Positions 52,824 to 61,943 of a stretch of 64,000 bases of DNA are shown piece after piece. Origin of the DNA: Devosia sp. 1566 (GTDB taxonomy: Bacteria; Pseudomonadota; Alphaproteobacteria; Rhizobiales; Devosiaceae). The notes beneath the pieces were generated by a model, which had not been told where the DNA came from, did not search any database, and saw only the letters and a program-made list of their open reading frames with translations. Within the stretch, counting starts at the first letter, position 1, and the number at the start of each line of letters is the position of its first letter. The stretch covers positions 3,100,001-3,164,000 of the forward strand of contig NZ_CP034767.1 of assembly GCF_004005995.1 (NCBI RefSeq), written 5' to 3'. Position numbers and translations under genes: made by a program.

Positions 52824-55425
52824 AATCCCCCTCCGCAGCCTTAGCTAAAATCTTCTCCCTTACCTCCCTCGCTATGATCGCAGGCAGGCCGATGCTGTCA
52901 ATTTCATCACGGCGCTCCAGAACCCAGTTTAAGCACGCGGCTTGGTCCAGATTGTCCAAAGCGATTTTCTCGTAAAGCGCAACTGCGCCCATTCGTGACA
53001 TTCCAAGTTCCATTAGTGCACGCAATGTAATCGAGGAGACCCCAAACTCTAGAGCAGTACCAATATCGAGATCATCGTCAATAAGGTCAGTTTCCCCAAT
53101 CTCTTGCAAGTAGAAGTTCAACACGTCAACATATGCAGAGAAAAACTTCGGCGCTCTAAACCTTGCTGTGTCTTCAATTAACTCGAGAGTATTCCTGATT
53201 AGAGTGGCTGCATCAAAACTCTGTCCGCGCCGCTGCTGATATTCCATTCGCTTGCGTATGATGGTTGGCAATGAAAACCCTTTTAACCACTCCAGAACAA
53301 TAAGGGCGTGGAGTGGGACCAATCCAGCCGGAGTGAAAGTCGGCAATATAAATTCGTTGACCCTATTCATGATCAAACTGAACCGCTCGTATGCATCTTC
53401 GCTCTCGGGTGGCGCAGGAACAAGGTCCTCTGGCGATCCTTCGTAGCTTCGAAAATGCAGCAGTAAATTTTGCAGCCCTAGCAAGCTAACCCCCGGATTT
53501 CTTCCGGCCATTTCGCTCGGCAAATCGATCTGAGTGGAAGCAGAGGCGACCGCTGCTTCTAAGGCTTCAATACTTTCTGCCGAATGCCGTTTCGCCAACG
53601 GGGTGGAAGATAGCGATCCAGTACGAAGGTAAGCCGCCACCAAATAGGCACCCACTTGCTCAAACTGAGACAATGAGTCAGGGGTTAGCTGCTCTCCAGC
53701 CGCCCTGCGGTTCAAGTACTCCACTAGACCAGCAGTTTGAGCTACCACGGAGTCGGTTTCGCGGCGGATTGGGTATCGGGCGCGGTCAGGCACACCCGTC
53801 GGCCAAGCCTCAGTGTTCGAGGCATCAACGCAGATTATGTTGCCCTGAAACTCGTCTCCCCAGCGTCCCGCGCGCCCAGCCAAGTTCCAGAAGTCGTGAG
53901 CCTCCATAGGATGACCAGCACCCTTGCGTGGCCCCCTAACCACGATCGTGCGACACGACAAGTTCACGCCCTCGATCAAAGTCGAGGTGCAAACCAGAAA
54001 CCTTATCTTGCCTGATCTAAATAGTCGCTCGATCTCAAGACGAATGAGGGAAGGCATGTTGCCGTAGTGAAAGGCAACACCACGCTCAACAAGTGGTGCC
54101 AGAATGTAGCTTTTGTGGATTCCCTTGCGTGCTAGGTCGGCAAGATCTGTGAGCTCTTGGTCAACGTTGTCTAATTTGGGTAACAACTGGCTTATGAGCA
54201 ATGCGAGTTCTTCGGCTTCAGCTGCTCCGTTCGCGTAGACCAACGTTCCTCCTCGCTCACCCGCTGCTGCTGCGATGAAGGCTAGGCGCTTTCGCAGCCC
54301 CATGGGTTTGCTTCTAAGTGCCAATGTTCCCAGTGGCACAAATGTCGTTCCTTCTCTAAGATTTAGAGCCCATTCTTTCGGCTTTCTGGGGACCTGATGG
54401 GCCACAATGATATTCTGCAGCACGGTAGGAAAGTCACTGTCGACTGAAATCCTCCGTATCCCCTCGGGCGCATCGTCCAGCAGCATCTCGGGGTTCTGAG
54501 TGGCGGGACTGACAAACACAGCCCTGAGTTCAGGGTTGGACCGCTGCAGTCGCTCCAGCGCGTCCTGCAGTATCACGCCGCGCTGGTGATCACCAATCTT
54601 GTGGGCTTCGTCCACAACAACTAGGTCGATTTGTAAGTCATCTCGTAGCAAGTTCGCGAGCAAGTGCACTCGCTCTTGCGTGAAAACAAAAATGCACTTC
54701 TTTGAGCCGCTACGACTGGCCCTATACTTCTCGGCGGAAGGCAATGAAGTAACATCAACGTTGAGGTCGTCATCTGACACAAGGCTCTGTAGTGCCGCTT
54801 CAATCTCGGAGACCAAAGCGCGAGTTGGTGCTAGGTATACCGCCGTCCGGCTCTCTCCCGAAACCAAGGTATCTAGGAGCCACTTCAAGACTAAAAAGGT
54901 TTTTCCTGAAGCTGTTGGAGCGGATGCTGACAGCCAAGCATTTGGCTGGCTAGCCCCAGCCCAGAATTGACGCTGAAAGTCATTCACCTCTACTCGCTCC
55001 CCAGTTGATCCGAGCAGGACCGAATTGTTTAGCCGCCTCTCCTCACTTTCCATCCGGGCGGCCACCCCTATTCGAGACGAGAGCTCAGCGCGCACTCTCC
55101 CACGCTTTTCAGCCAACATAACAGCTCTTCGATTTGATAGCTTCTCAAGCACAAGAGCAGCAGCATCTCGGATGTGATCTTTCGTGTCCAACAGCAAGGC
55201 CGAGGTAGCAATCCGCAGCGCCGCTTCCCGATGTGCGCGCAACGGCGACTTTACGAGAATGCTCGATGCAAGGAGTAGCCGTCCCCAATCAAACGAGGGA
55301 CTCTCAACAACCCGTGGCTCATGAAGGTTATCGATTTCGAGACGAGCAGTCCTCTGGGCAAGGGATCGCAGTTCGTCAGCTAGGGCAGTGGAATAAAGCC
55401 AGTCCTGCAACTCTTTCTCGGACAT
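52807..55425 (-). CDS. hamB: Hachiman system helicase HamB
   Basis: Superfamily 2 helicase of 872 aa with Ski2-like features. Walker A is SAPTASGKTFLVLKW near residue 170, followed by YLAPTRALVSEIEAAL, the Walker B box VVDEAHKIGDHQRG, FVSPATQNPE, the second RecA domain with VCTSTLIEGVNL, and motif VI NLAGRAGRWGDEFQG. ATG 55425 overlaps the HamA stop (TGATG), so the pair is coupled. HamB is the DNA-tracking helicase that holds and releases the HamA nuclease in Hachiman immunity. All motor motifs look intact. Confidence 0.92.
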   Translation of the reverse strand: MSEKELQDWLYSTALADELRSLAQRTARLEIDNLHEPRVVESPSFDWGRLLLASSILVKSPLRAHREAALRIATSALLLDTKDHIRDAAALVLEKLSNRRAVMLAEKRGRVRAELSSRIGVAARMESEERRLNNSVLLGSTGERVEVNDFQRQFWAGASQPNAWLSASAPTASGKTFLVLKWLLDTLVSGESRTAVYLAPTRALVSEIEAALQSLVSDDDLNVDVTSLPSAEKYRASRSGSKKCIFVFTQERVHLLANLLRDDLQIDLVVVDEAHKIGDHQRGVILQDALERLQRSNPELRAVFVSPATQNPEMLLDDAPEGIRRISVDSDFPTVLQNIIVAHQVPRKPKEWALNLREGTTFVPLGTLALRSKPMGLRKRLAFIAAAAGERGGTLVYANGAAEAEELALLISQLLPKLDNVDQELTDLADLARKGIHKSYILAPLVERGVAFHYGNMPSLIRLEIERLFRSGKIRFLVCTSTLIEGVNLSCRTIVVRGPRKGAGHPMEAHDFWNLAGRAGRWGDEFQGNIICVDASNTEAWPTGVPDRARYPIRRETDSVVAQTAGLVEYLNRRAAGEQLTPDSLSQFEQVGAYLVAAYLRTGSLSSTPLAKRHSAESIEALEAAVASASTQIDLPSEMAGRNPGVSLLGLQNLLLHFRSYEGSPEDLVPAPPESEDAYERFSLIMNRVNEFILPTFTPAGLVPLHALIVLEWLKGFSLPTIIRKRMEYQQRRGQSFDAATLIRNTLELIEDTARFRAPKFFSAYVDVLNFYLQEIGETDLIDDDLDIGTALEFGVSSITLRALMELGMSRMGAVALYEKIALDNLDQAACLNWVLERRDEIDSIGLPAIIAREVREKILAKAAEGDFGETS

Positions 55426-56366
55426 CAGTTGCCCATGACCTTGAGAAACTCTGATCGAAAGGCTTCTACTGATGGAAGAGGAACGCAAAAGAAGTGAACG
55501 TCAAAATTCTCGAGTTGCTCTTCTCGTAATCGTCGGTCGATCGGCTTCAGCCAGTCTGACAAACCAGTTTTGGCAGCAGATGCTACATCGGCTGCAGCGG
55601 CAGAAACTGCGTCGGAGGGGTAAAAGCTTGCGTCGAAACCCACCAGCGCAATACCGCAGTATTGCACCCGGTTAGAGAGTGGTAGGTTGGTATCGAAATA
55701 CCTCCGGAAAGCGTTGGACAACTGTTCGTTGCCCAAATCAGCTCTGTCACTCAATAGAAGCAGGTCCCGCTCCCGAGACGAACCGGCGCTGTCTGCCTCC
55801 GTCAGAAAAGGGGCTAGTGACGCGAGACAGTCACGTATCGCAGTTGTGGCGTCCGCATAGACTTTGCTTTCTCCCCAGTAGAGCTTCAGCAGCCCGTCGT
55901 CAGATATGGACGCATAGACCCCGTCAGCACCATGATAATGCATACGAGTGTCAGTCTTGAGGTCCATTTTGCAAAGGACAAGCGGCAGATTGAGGAATCG
56001 CTCTGCTAGGAGAAAAAGCAGCATTTCGCCGCCTTCTCCTGTCTTGGCTAAATCGGTGAACAACTCACGTGCTTGTTGGTGAAGCTTCGCCGTAGCTGAA
56101 CTAGATTTGAACTTGGCGTCACGCGCCCGAGCTTCGGCCAGTTTGGACTTAGGTATCGCATAATCGGCGGCTGCGTACCTCATGAACTCCGCCAATCGGC
56201 TAACCTTCACCCTTCCGTTGGCGTCTGTGGCTAGGCAGTGGCAATGAACAGTTACTCTGTGACCATCCACGGTAAGGTCGCGTTCAACTAGATGCAGATG
56301 AACTCCAAGCTCCTCTGGATCACCAGATAAGATGGATTGCATTTCACTATCGGTGATGTCCGGCAT
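55425..56366 (-). CDS. hamA: Hachiman system nuclease HamA (DUF1837)
   Basis: Effector nuclease of 313 aa. The DUF1837 core is visible: LVLCKMDLKTDTRMHYHGADGVYASI followed by LLKLYWGESKVYADATTAIRDCLASL. The GADGV aspartate and the Glu-x-Lys of GESK form the PD-(D/E)XK-like active site. ATG 56366 follows GAGGGAAACA; the frame begins 13 codons earlier at a GTG without a ribosome site. It is the first gene of a three-gene operon and lies next to a tRNA gene. Identity with HamA is by domain pattern and by its helicase partner, both strong. Confidence 0.9.
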   Translation of the reverse strand: MPDITDSEMQSILSGDPEELGVHLHLVERDLTVDGHRVTVHCHCLATDANGRVKVSRLAEFMRYAAADYAIPKSKLAEARARDAKFKSSSATAKLHQQARELFTDLAKTGEGGEMLLFLLAERFLNLPLVLCKMDLKTDTRMHYHGADGVYASISDDGLLKLYWGESKVYADATTAIRDCLASLAPFLTEADSAGSSRERDLLLLSDRADLGNEQLSNAFRRYFDTNLPLSNRVQYCGIALVGFDASFYPSDAVSAAAADVASAAKTGLSDWLKPIDRRLREEQLENFDVHFFCVPLPSVEAFRSEFLKVMGN

Positions 56367-56656
56367 TGTTTCCCTCAGTAGGGTATTACTGAAGGTGACA
56401 CTCACAATTGTCTAGACCTGCCATCGGGCGCAAAGCATTGCTCCACCGCAGGGAACCGGCGAAAGACCAAGGAGATGATAGCTGTGCAACGAATCGCTGC
56501 ATAAGTGCTTGCTCATGCCCGTCCACTCGGAAGTACCACTACACAAGTGGAACTCCTTCGGCCAAAGCAGACCCCACAAAATGTGGGGCGCGATGAGGGA
56601 AGAACATTTAGCCTAAGAAAATAACGCGGGTGTTACAACCACTTAGCTCGGGCAAG
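56367..56656. other. Spacer between HamA and tRNA-Ser with hairpins
   Basis: No gene. Contains the inverted repeats CCACT-ACACA-AGTGG (56536-56550) and CCCCACA-AAA-TGTGGGG (56572-56588), and CCACTT/AAGTGG directly against the tRNA 3' end. One of these may terminate the tRNA transcript. The Hachiman promoter must also lie here. Confidence 0.55.
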
Positions 56657-56749
56657 TGGCGGAGAGGAAGGGATTCGAACCCTCGAGACAGTTCATCACC
56701 ATCTGCGCCCTTAGCAGGGGCGTGCCTTCGACCACTCGGCCACCTCTCC
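56657..56749 (-). tRNA. tRNA-Ser (GCU anticodon)
   Basis: The minus strand folds into a class II tRNA of 93 nt including an encoded CCA end. The acceptor stem GGAGAGG pairs with CCTCTCC, the D-arm has CCGAGTGGTCGAAGGC, the anticodon loop CTGCTAA carries GCT at plus positions 56713-56715, a long variable arm is present, and the T-loop is GGTTCGAATCC. Serine tRNAs are frequent integration sites. The accessory island lies on the 3' side of this gene. Confidence 0.96.
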
Positions 56750-56951
56750 GGCAGGGCTCGTCTAGCTTGAGGGAGCGGTGCTGGCAAGGGGTTTCTGGCG
56801 AACTGGCGTGTTCTTCCCACAACATCGGCGCCACCGCGTGCTCCGCCGCTTGAGATCGCCGCTGGTTTGACTTGGTGAAGCCGCCAATACGGGTTATTTC
56901 TTCGCCCCGCCATACAACCAATTTGTTGTTGGCGGCAGCAGTGGAGGGGGC

Positions 56952-57485
56952 ATGATGCGCGGCAGCGTCTTACCGAGGTTAGCAACCGTCCTTGTTGGCA
57001 CGGCCCTTCTTGGGGCGACAGCCAGCGCGGCCCAGGCTCAGGCCATGCTGGAAGGCACCTGGCGCACGGTGCTGGAATCGGAGATCACCATCACCCCATG
57101 CCCCGAGGGTTATTGCGGCGTATTGAGCAAGATCGTGGTGCCTGAGGGCAAGCTCAGCGCCGAAGAGACGCGCGCGGCCGCGGCGATTGGGCCGGAGGAC
57201 TTCGTGGATGCGCGCAACAAGGAGCCAGAACTGCGCAACCGCCCGATGCTGGGGCTGCAGATCCTCACCTTGCGACCCAGCGACAAGCCTGCCGTTTTTG
57301 ACGGCAGCATCTATAACCCCGAGGACGGCAACACCTATTCGGGCTATGTGCAGGTCACCGGGCCGGACGCGCTGCGCCTCAATGGCTGCGTGCTGTTCAA
57401 CGTTATCTGCCGCGGCGAGGAGTGGGTCCGCGTTCCCTCCGAGGAGTTGGCCGGGGGGGCACCGCCTCCCGAGGCGGTGCCGTAA
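56952..57485 (+). CDS. DUF2147-family exported protein
   Basis: Protein of 177 aa with a signal peptide (ending AQAQA near residue 31). The DUF2147 pattern follows: LEGTWRTVLESEITITPCPEGYCGVL, DARNKEPELRNRPMLGLQIL, GSIYNPEDGNTYSGYVQ and LRLNGCVLFNVIC. The paired cysteines fit a lipocalin-like periplasmic barrel. ATG 56952 has GGAGG just upstream; ATG 56955 is equally possible. Function unknown. It belongs to the ordinary chromosome on the right of the tRNA. Confidence 0.9.
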   Translation: MMRGSVLPRLATVLVGTALLGATASAAQAQAMLEGTWRTVLESEITITPCPEGYCGVLSKIVVPEGKLSAEETRAAAAIGPEDFVDARNKEPELRNRPMLGLQILTLRPSDKPAVFDGSIYNPEDGNTYSGYVQVTGPDALRLNGCVLFNVICRGEEWVRVPSEELAGGAPPPEAVP

Positions 57486-57491
57486 GCGAGC

Positions 57492-58196
57492 CTAGCGCGC
57501 CCGCTGGTTGAACAGCATGGCCTGGGCGGCCTTGTCATTGCTGAGATCGGCACTGGGCAGGTCCTTGCCCACTTCGAGGCCCCGCTTGACCGCGGGCCGG
57601 GCATTGCAGCGCTCGATCCAGGCTTTGACATTGGGGAACTCGTTGATGTCCATGCCCTGCCGCTCCCAGAGCTGCGCCCAGCCGATGCAGGCGATATCAG
57701 CGATGGAATACTCGCCGGCAATATAGTCCTGACCTTCGAGCTGCTTGTTGAGCACGCCATAAAGGCGGTGCGTCTCATCGATATAGCGCTTGGTGGCATA
57801 GGGGATGCGCTCGGGCGCATAAAGGGCGAAGTGGTGGTTCTGCCCCAGCATCGGGCCAAAGCCGCCGACCTGCCAGAACAGCCATTCATCCACCTTGACC
57901 TGCGCGCGCATGTCCTGGGGATAGAACTGCCCGAATTTGAGGCCGAGATATTTGAGGATCGCGCCCGATTCAAAGATCGAGATCGGCTCACCCCCTGGCC
58001 CTTCCGGATCGATGATGGCCGGGATCTTGTTGTTGGGCGAGATCGCCAGGAACTCGGGCTTAAACTGATCGCCCTTGCCGATATCGATGCGATGATAGGT
58101 ATAGGGGACGCCCAGTTCTTCCAGCATGATGGCGGCCTTCTGGCCGTTGGGGGTCGGCAGCGAATAAAGCTCGATCGGCTTGGTCTGGGTGGTCAT
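57492..58196 (-). CDS. Nu-class glutathione S-transferase / disulfide-bond oxidoreductase (YfcG/YghU-like)
   Basis: Protein of 234 aa. The thioredoxin-like N-domain has TPNGQKAAIMLEELGVPY and EFLAISPNNKIPAIIDPEG, characteristic of the nu-class, which binds two glutathiones and reduces disulfides. The helical C-domain follows (WLFWQVGGFGPMLGQNHHF, YSIADIACIGW). ATG 58196 is chosen; the frame stays open about 125 codons upstream, across the neighbouring gene, which is not credible. It converges with the DUF2147 gene. Confidence 0.92.
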   Translation of the reverse strand: MTTQTKPIELYSLPTPNGQKAAIMLEELGVPYTYHRIDIGKGDQFKPEFLAISPNNKIPAIIDPEGPGGEPISIFESGAILKYLGLKFGQFYPQDMRAQVKVDEWLFWQVGGFGPMLGQNHHFALYAPERIPYATKRYIDETHRLYGVLNKQLEGQDYIAGEYSIADIACIGWAQLWERQGMDINEFPNVKAWIERCNARPAVKRGLEVGKDLPSADLSNDKAAQAMLFNQRAR

Positions 58197-58282
58197 GGCG
58201 CGTTCCGCTGTATTTGGGGTACAGTAGTTTATCGGCATTTGCCGATGAATGGCAAGGCGAGGCAGCTGCGAGCCGCCTCCTT

Positions 58283-58723
58283 TCAGAGTGGCTGGATGCG
58301 CAGCTGGGGCTCGCCATTGCCGAGCCGCGCCGGCGACACACCCCGGATATCGATCGTCGCATTGACCCGCTGCCGGAACGCCGAGAACAGTTCGGAGCTC
58401 ACCACATCCACCGGCTGGTCGAACTTCACCGTGATGTCGTAGTGGCTCATGTCGGCACGGATCCTGACGCCCAGCACCAGCCCGGTGAAGCTTTGCCCCA
58501 GATAGGTGCCGCGCACGCGCTGGCCCACCTGAAGAGGGCTGGCAATCCGCTCGGGCAGCATGGCGCAGGCCGTGTTCCAATCGCGAAAGCCATGGGTCCG
58601 GGCGACCGCTTCCAGGGCCGCGCCGTGGGTTAAGCTCTCGCCCGCGGCCTGCCGGCTGGTGCGCAACTCTCGTGCTTCGGCCTTGAGCGTCTGGATCGAA
58701 GGGGTATCAAGGGAATAAGTCAT
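58283..58723 (-). CDS. Glyoxalase-superfamily small protein
   Basis: Protein of 146 aa. The N-terminal half has the helical module SIQTLKAEARELRTSRQAAGESLTHGAALEAVARTHGFRDWNTA, recognisable by HGFRDWNTA and widely annotated as glyoxalase-superfamily. The C-terminal half is a small beta domain (VGQRVRGTYLGQSFTGLVLGV). ATG 58723 (MTYSLDTPS) is typical; ATG 58756 is possible. Function unknown. Confidence 0.8.
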   Translation of the reverse strand: MTYSLDTPSIQTLKAEARELRTSRQAAGESLTHGAALEAVARTHGFRDWNTACAMLPERIASPLQVGQRVRGTYLGQSFTGLVLGVRIRADMSHYDITVKFDQPVDVVSSELFSAFRQRVNATIDIRGVSPARLGNGEPQLRIQPL

Positions 58724-59012
58724 GGTGCTTCTCACATCCGTGAGGCTTAGTTCCATGGGGCTCGCCTTGCCATGAAGCGCCTCGCTGGGGAGAGACAACA
58801 TGGGGGATATCAAAGGCTGTCTTCACCATCGGGCGGACCCGGCGAGCGGCAGGCGACAGCAACCATTGCCTGCATGCGCGCTTCCCCATGGAAAGTCAAG
58901 CGGAGCTAGGTTTTCGCGCCTTGGTGGCAACAATAGGTTTGGCCTTCGCGCGCCCAATTGGTTAGCTGAGGCAGTTCCTCTGCTTCACTTTGCGCCCAGA
59001 AAGCCCCTCGAC

Positions 59013-59777
59013 ATGACTGAAATGCTGCTGCTGATCGCCGGTTTGCTCGGCGGTGCAGTGAACTCGCTTGCGGGAGGAGGCTCGTTTATCGTGTTTCCGG
59101 CGCTGTTGTTTGCCGGCGTGCCGCCGGTGATCGCCAATGCTTCCAACACCTATGCCGCCCTGCCCGGCTATCTGAGCGGCGCCTTTGGCTATCGCCACGC
59201 CATGGCGCGCTATCGCAACAAGCTGGTGTTCTATACCGTCGTGGCACTGGTGTTCGGCTATGTCGGGGCCGAGCTGCTGCTGGTGGTGTCCGACGAGCAG
59301 TTTGCGCTGGTCGTGCCGTGGCTGATGCTGTTTGCGGTGCTGGTGTTTGCCTTTGGCAACCAGCTCAATGCGCTGGTGGCGGCGCGGGGCGGCAGCGGGC
59401 GCGGCATGCGGCTGGTCGGCAGCTTGCTGCTGACGGCGTTTCTTGGCGCCGTGTGCGTTTATGGCGGCTTTTTCAATGCCGGCCTCGGCATCCTGCTGCT
59501 GGCATTCCTCGCCGTGGCGGGGCTCGACGACATCCATGCCATGAATGGGCTCAAGCTCTGGATCTCGGCCGTTGTGGCGCTGGTTGCCGTGGTGCGTTTT
59601 GCCTTCAACGGCTCAATCGACTGGTATCACGGCTCCATTGCGCTGGTGGGCGTCACCATTGGCGGCTACCTGGCGGCCCGCAATGCCCATCGTGTTCCCA
59701 GGGCGGCCTTGCGCCTCGCGATCATCCTTTATGGGGTGGCGATGACCGCCTACTTCTTCTGGGGCGCTTATGCCTGA
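59013..59777 (+). CDS. TSUP-family permease (TauE/SafE)
   Basis: Inner-membrane protein of 254 aa with about eight helices. The family start is MTEMLLLIAGLLGGAVNSLAGGGSFIVFPALLFAGVPPVIANASNT, cited by its LAGGGSF and ANASNT motifs. The second half repeats as YGGFFNAGLGILLLAFLAV and GLKLWISAV. These proteins move sulfite, sulfoacetate or other organosulfur anions. Its 3' end overlaps the convergent molybdopterin oxidoreductase gene by 10 bases. That neighbour's possible sulfur substrate is only a hint. Confidence 0.92.
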   Translation: MTEMLLLIAGLLGGAVNSLAGGGSFIVFPALLFAGVPPVIANASNTYAALPGYLSGAFGYRHAMARYRNKLVFYTVVALVFGYVGAELLLVVSDEQFALVVPWLMLFAVLVFAFGNQLNALVAARGGSGRGMRLVGSLLLTAFLGAVCVYGGFFNAGLGILLLAFLAVAGLDDIHAMNGLKLWISAVVALVAVVRFAFNGSIDWYHGSIALVGVTIGGYLAARNAHRVPRAALRLAIILYGVAMTAYFFWGAYA

Positions 59778-61867
59778 TCTGCGCGACGTACCCAAACAGC
59801 GGCATCGTGGAAGGCGGCGCCGCCAAAGGGTGGCACGGGCCGTGCATCGGTCAGGGTATTGATGCCCCGGCCCTCGCGATGCGCCTTGTTGGGATGCAGC
59901 CCTTCGGCGATCACCACGCCAGTGGGCAGGCCCAGGCGCAGGCGGGCGGTCAGATGCACTTCGCCCCGACGATTGCCGACCAGAACCGCATCGCCCTCGC
60001 CAATGCCGAGCGGGGCGGCGTCAGCAGGATGGATAAACAGCGATGGCGGGCCTTCACGGCGCTGGCTGCCGGGCGTTTCGTTAAAGGTCGAGTTGAGAAA
60101 GGTGCGCGCCGGACTGGTGGCCAGCCGGAACGGATGCTCGCTGTCGGTGCGCTCGGTGATGTTCCAATGGTCGGCAAAGCGGGGCATTGCGGCGGGATCG
60201 CAGGTCCAGAGATAGCCCTTCTTGTCGGCTACGGCCTGCCAGTCCGGTGCAAAGCGGAAGCGCTTGTCGGGCCAGGCAAAACCCTGGGCATAGCGCGCTT
60301 CAGCATCGGGGCGTTCGCGATCCACAAAGCCGAGAGGCTCGATGGCATCGAGTTCGCCATAGCCTGAGCGGCGGAATGTTTCGGCCACGACCTCGCGGTC
60401 GGTGCTGGTGAACGAGGGGTCGTCGAGCCCGAGGCGCAGCGCCAGGGCATTGATCACCTGGTGGTTGGACCAGCATTCGCCCGGCCGCTCGACCAGCGCG
60501 GGTCCATAGAGCACGCGGGTATGCCCGCCGCGGGTGTAATAATCATTGTGCTCGAGAAACATGGTCGCGGGCAGAACGATATCGGCCAGTTCAGCCGTTT
60601 CGGTCATGAACTGCTCGTGCACGACGAGGAACAGGTCTTCGCGCGCGAGACCCGCCCGGGCTAGGGTCTGATTGGGCGCGACCGAGGCCGGATTGGTGTT
60701 CTGCACGATCATGGCCTTGACCGGCCCGCCGCCCTTGAGCGCGGTTGCGTCACCCGTGAGGATCGGCCCGATCTCGCTCATGTCGAGCCAGCGCGGATCG
60801 CCCTTTTGCAAATGGCTGCCGACCAGGCGCGATTTATCAAGCTGCCAAGTGCCCGAATTTGAATGGAACGCGCCACCGCCGCGATGCTGCCAGGCGCCGG
60901 TCATGGCCGGGATGCAAAGGGCGGCATGCATGGCGGTGGCGCCATTGCGCTGGCGGGTGAAACCATAGCCCAGGCGGAAATATGACCGCTTGGTCGTCCC
61001 CACGAGATGGGCGAAGCGCTCGATCTCGTCCACCGACAGCCCAGTGATCTCGGCGGCCCATTGCGGGGTCTTGGTGGAGAGATGCGCTTCAAATTCGGGG
61101 CTGCAATCGGTATACTGAGCCATATAGGCCCGGTCGGCGAGCCCATCGCGCAGCAGCACATGCATGACGCCGAGGGCGAGCGCGCCATCGGTGCCGGGCC
61201 GCAGCATCAGACCCAGGTCGGCCTTGTCCATGGTCGCCGTCTGGTAGATGTCGACAACGACAATGGTGGCGCCACGCTCCTTGCGGGCGCGCATGGCGTG
61301 GGTCATCACATTGACCTGGGTATGCACCGCATTGGTGCCCCAGATCACGACGCAATCACTTTCTGCCATCTGTTCGGGATTGACGCCGCCCAGCATGCCA
61401 GTGCCGGCGATATAGCCGGGCCAGGCCGTGCCGGTGCAGATCGTGTCATACTGGCGCGAATAGCCCTTGGCGGCGCGCAGGCGGTCGATGCCGTCGCGCT
61501 GCACATGGCCCATCGTGCCGGCATAATAATAGGGCCAGATGCTTTCGGCGCCCCATTCGGCCTCGATGGCGCTGAAGCGGGCGGCAGTTTCGTCGAGGGC
61601 CTCGTCCCAGCTGATCGGCGCCCATTGCCCCCCGCCCTTGGGCCCGACCCGCCGCAGCGGCTGGGTCAGGCGATCTGGGTGGTGGACCCGCTCGCTATAG
61701 CGGCTGACCTTTTCGCAGATGACGCCGGCGGTATAGGGGTCGTCCTGGGCGCCGCGCACGCGCCCGATCCGGCCAGGGCCCAGCAATTCCACGTCGAGCG
61801 CGCAGGCCGATGGGCAATCATGGGGGCAGACGGTGCGGGCAATGCGCGGCAGAAAGGGCTGGTTCAT
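59768..61867 (-). CDS. Molybdopterin-dependent oxidoreductase with 4Fe-4S cluster
   Basis: Protein of 699 aa of the DMSO-reductase superfamily. The N-terminal cluster ligands are in TVCPHDCPSACALDVELL and AGVICEKV, with SERVHHPDRLTQPLRR next. The cofactor-binding domains contain ICTGTAWPG, IWGTNAVHTQVNVM and the C-terminal MopB barrel FNETPGSQRREGPPSLFIHP. No twin-arginine signal, so it is cytoplasmic. ATG 61867 is chosen; a GTG six codons earlier has no ribosome site. The substrate (S- or N-oxide, formate, or other) is not determinable. Confidence 0.92.
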   Translation of the reverse strand: MNQPFLPRIARTVCPHDCPSACALDVELLGPGRIGRVRGAQDDPYTAGVICEKVSRYSERVHHPDRLTQPLRRVGPKGGGQWAPISWDEALDETAARFSAIEAEWGAESIWPYYYAGTMGHVQRDGIDRLRAAKGYSRQYDTICTGTAWPGYIAGTGMLGGVNPEQMAESDCVVIWGTNAVHTQVNVMTHAMRARKERGATIVVVDIYQTATMDKADLGLMLRPGTDGALALGVMHVLLRDGLADRAYMAQYTDCSPEFEAHLSTKTPQWAAEITGLSVDEIERFAHLVGTTKRSYFRLGYGFTRQRNGATAMHAALCIPAMTGAWQHRGGGAFHSNSGTWQLDKSRLVGSHLQKGDPRWLDMSEIGPILTGDATALKGGGPVKAMIVQNTNPASVAPNQTLARAGLAREDLFLVVHEQFMTETAELADIVLPATMFLEHNDYYTRGGHTRVLYGPALVERPGECWSNHQVINALALRLGLDDPSFTSTDREVVAETFRRSGYGELDAIEPLGFVDRERPDAEARYAQGFAWPDKRFRFAPDWQAVADKKGYLWTCDPAAMPRFADHWNITERTDSEHPFRLATSPARTFLNSTFNETPGSQRREGPPSLFIHPADAAPLGIGEGDAVLVGNRRGEVHLTARLRLGLPTGVVIAEGLHPNKAHREGRGINTLTDARPVPPFGGAAFHDAAVWVRRADQA

Positions 61868-61943
61868 GGCTGGCTCGGCGTTCACGGCAAACTAGCCGAG
61901 CCGATGGGGCCTGACCAGCGCTGACATCGCCTACTTCGGCCGC

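Noticed and set aside
58197..58580. Upstream extension of the glutathione S-transferase frame
   Set aside because: It would cross the neighbouring glyoxalase-superfamily gene and shows no GST sequence; ATG 58196 is the natural start.
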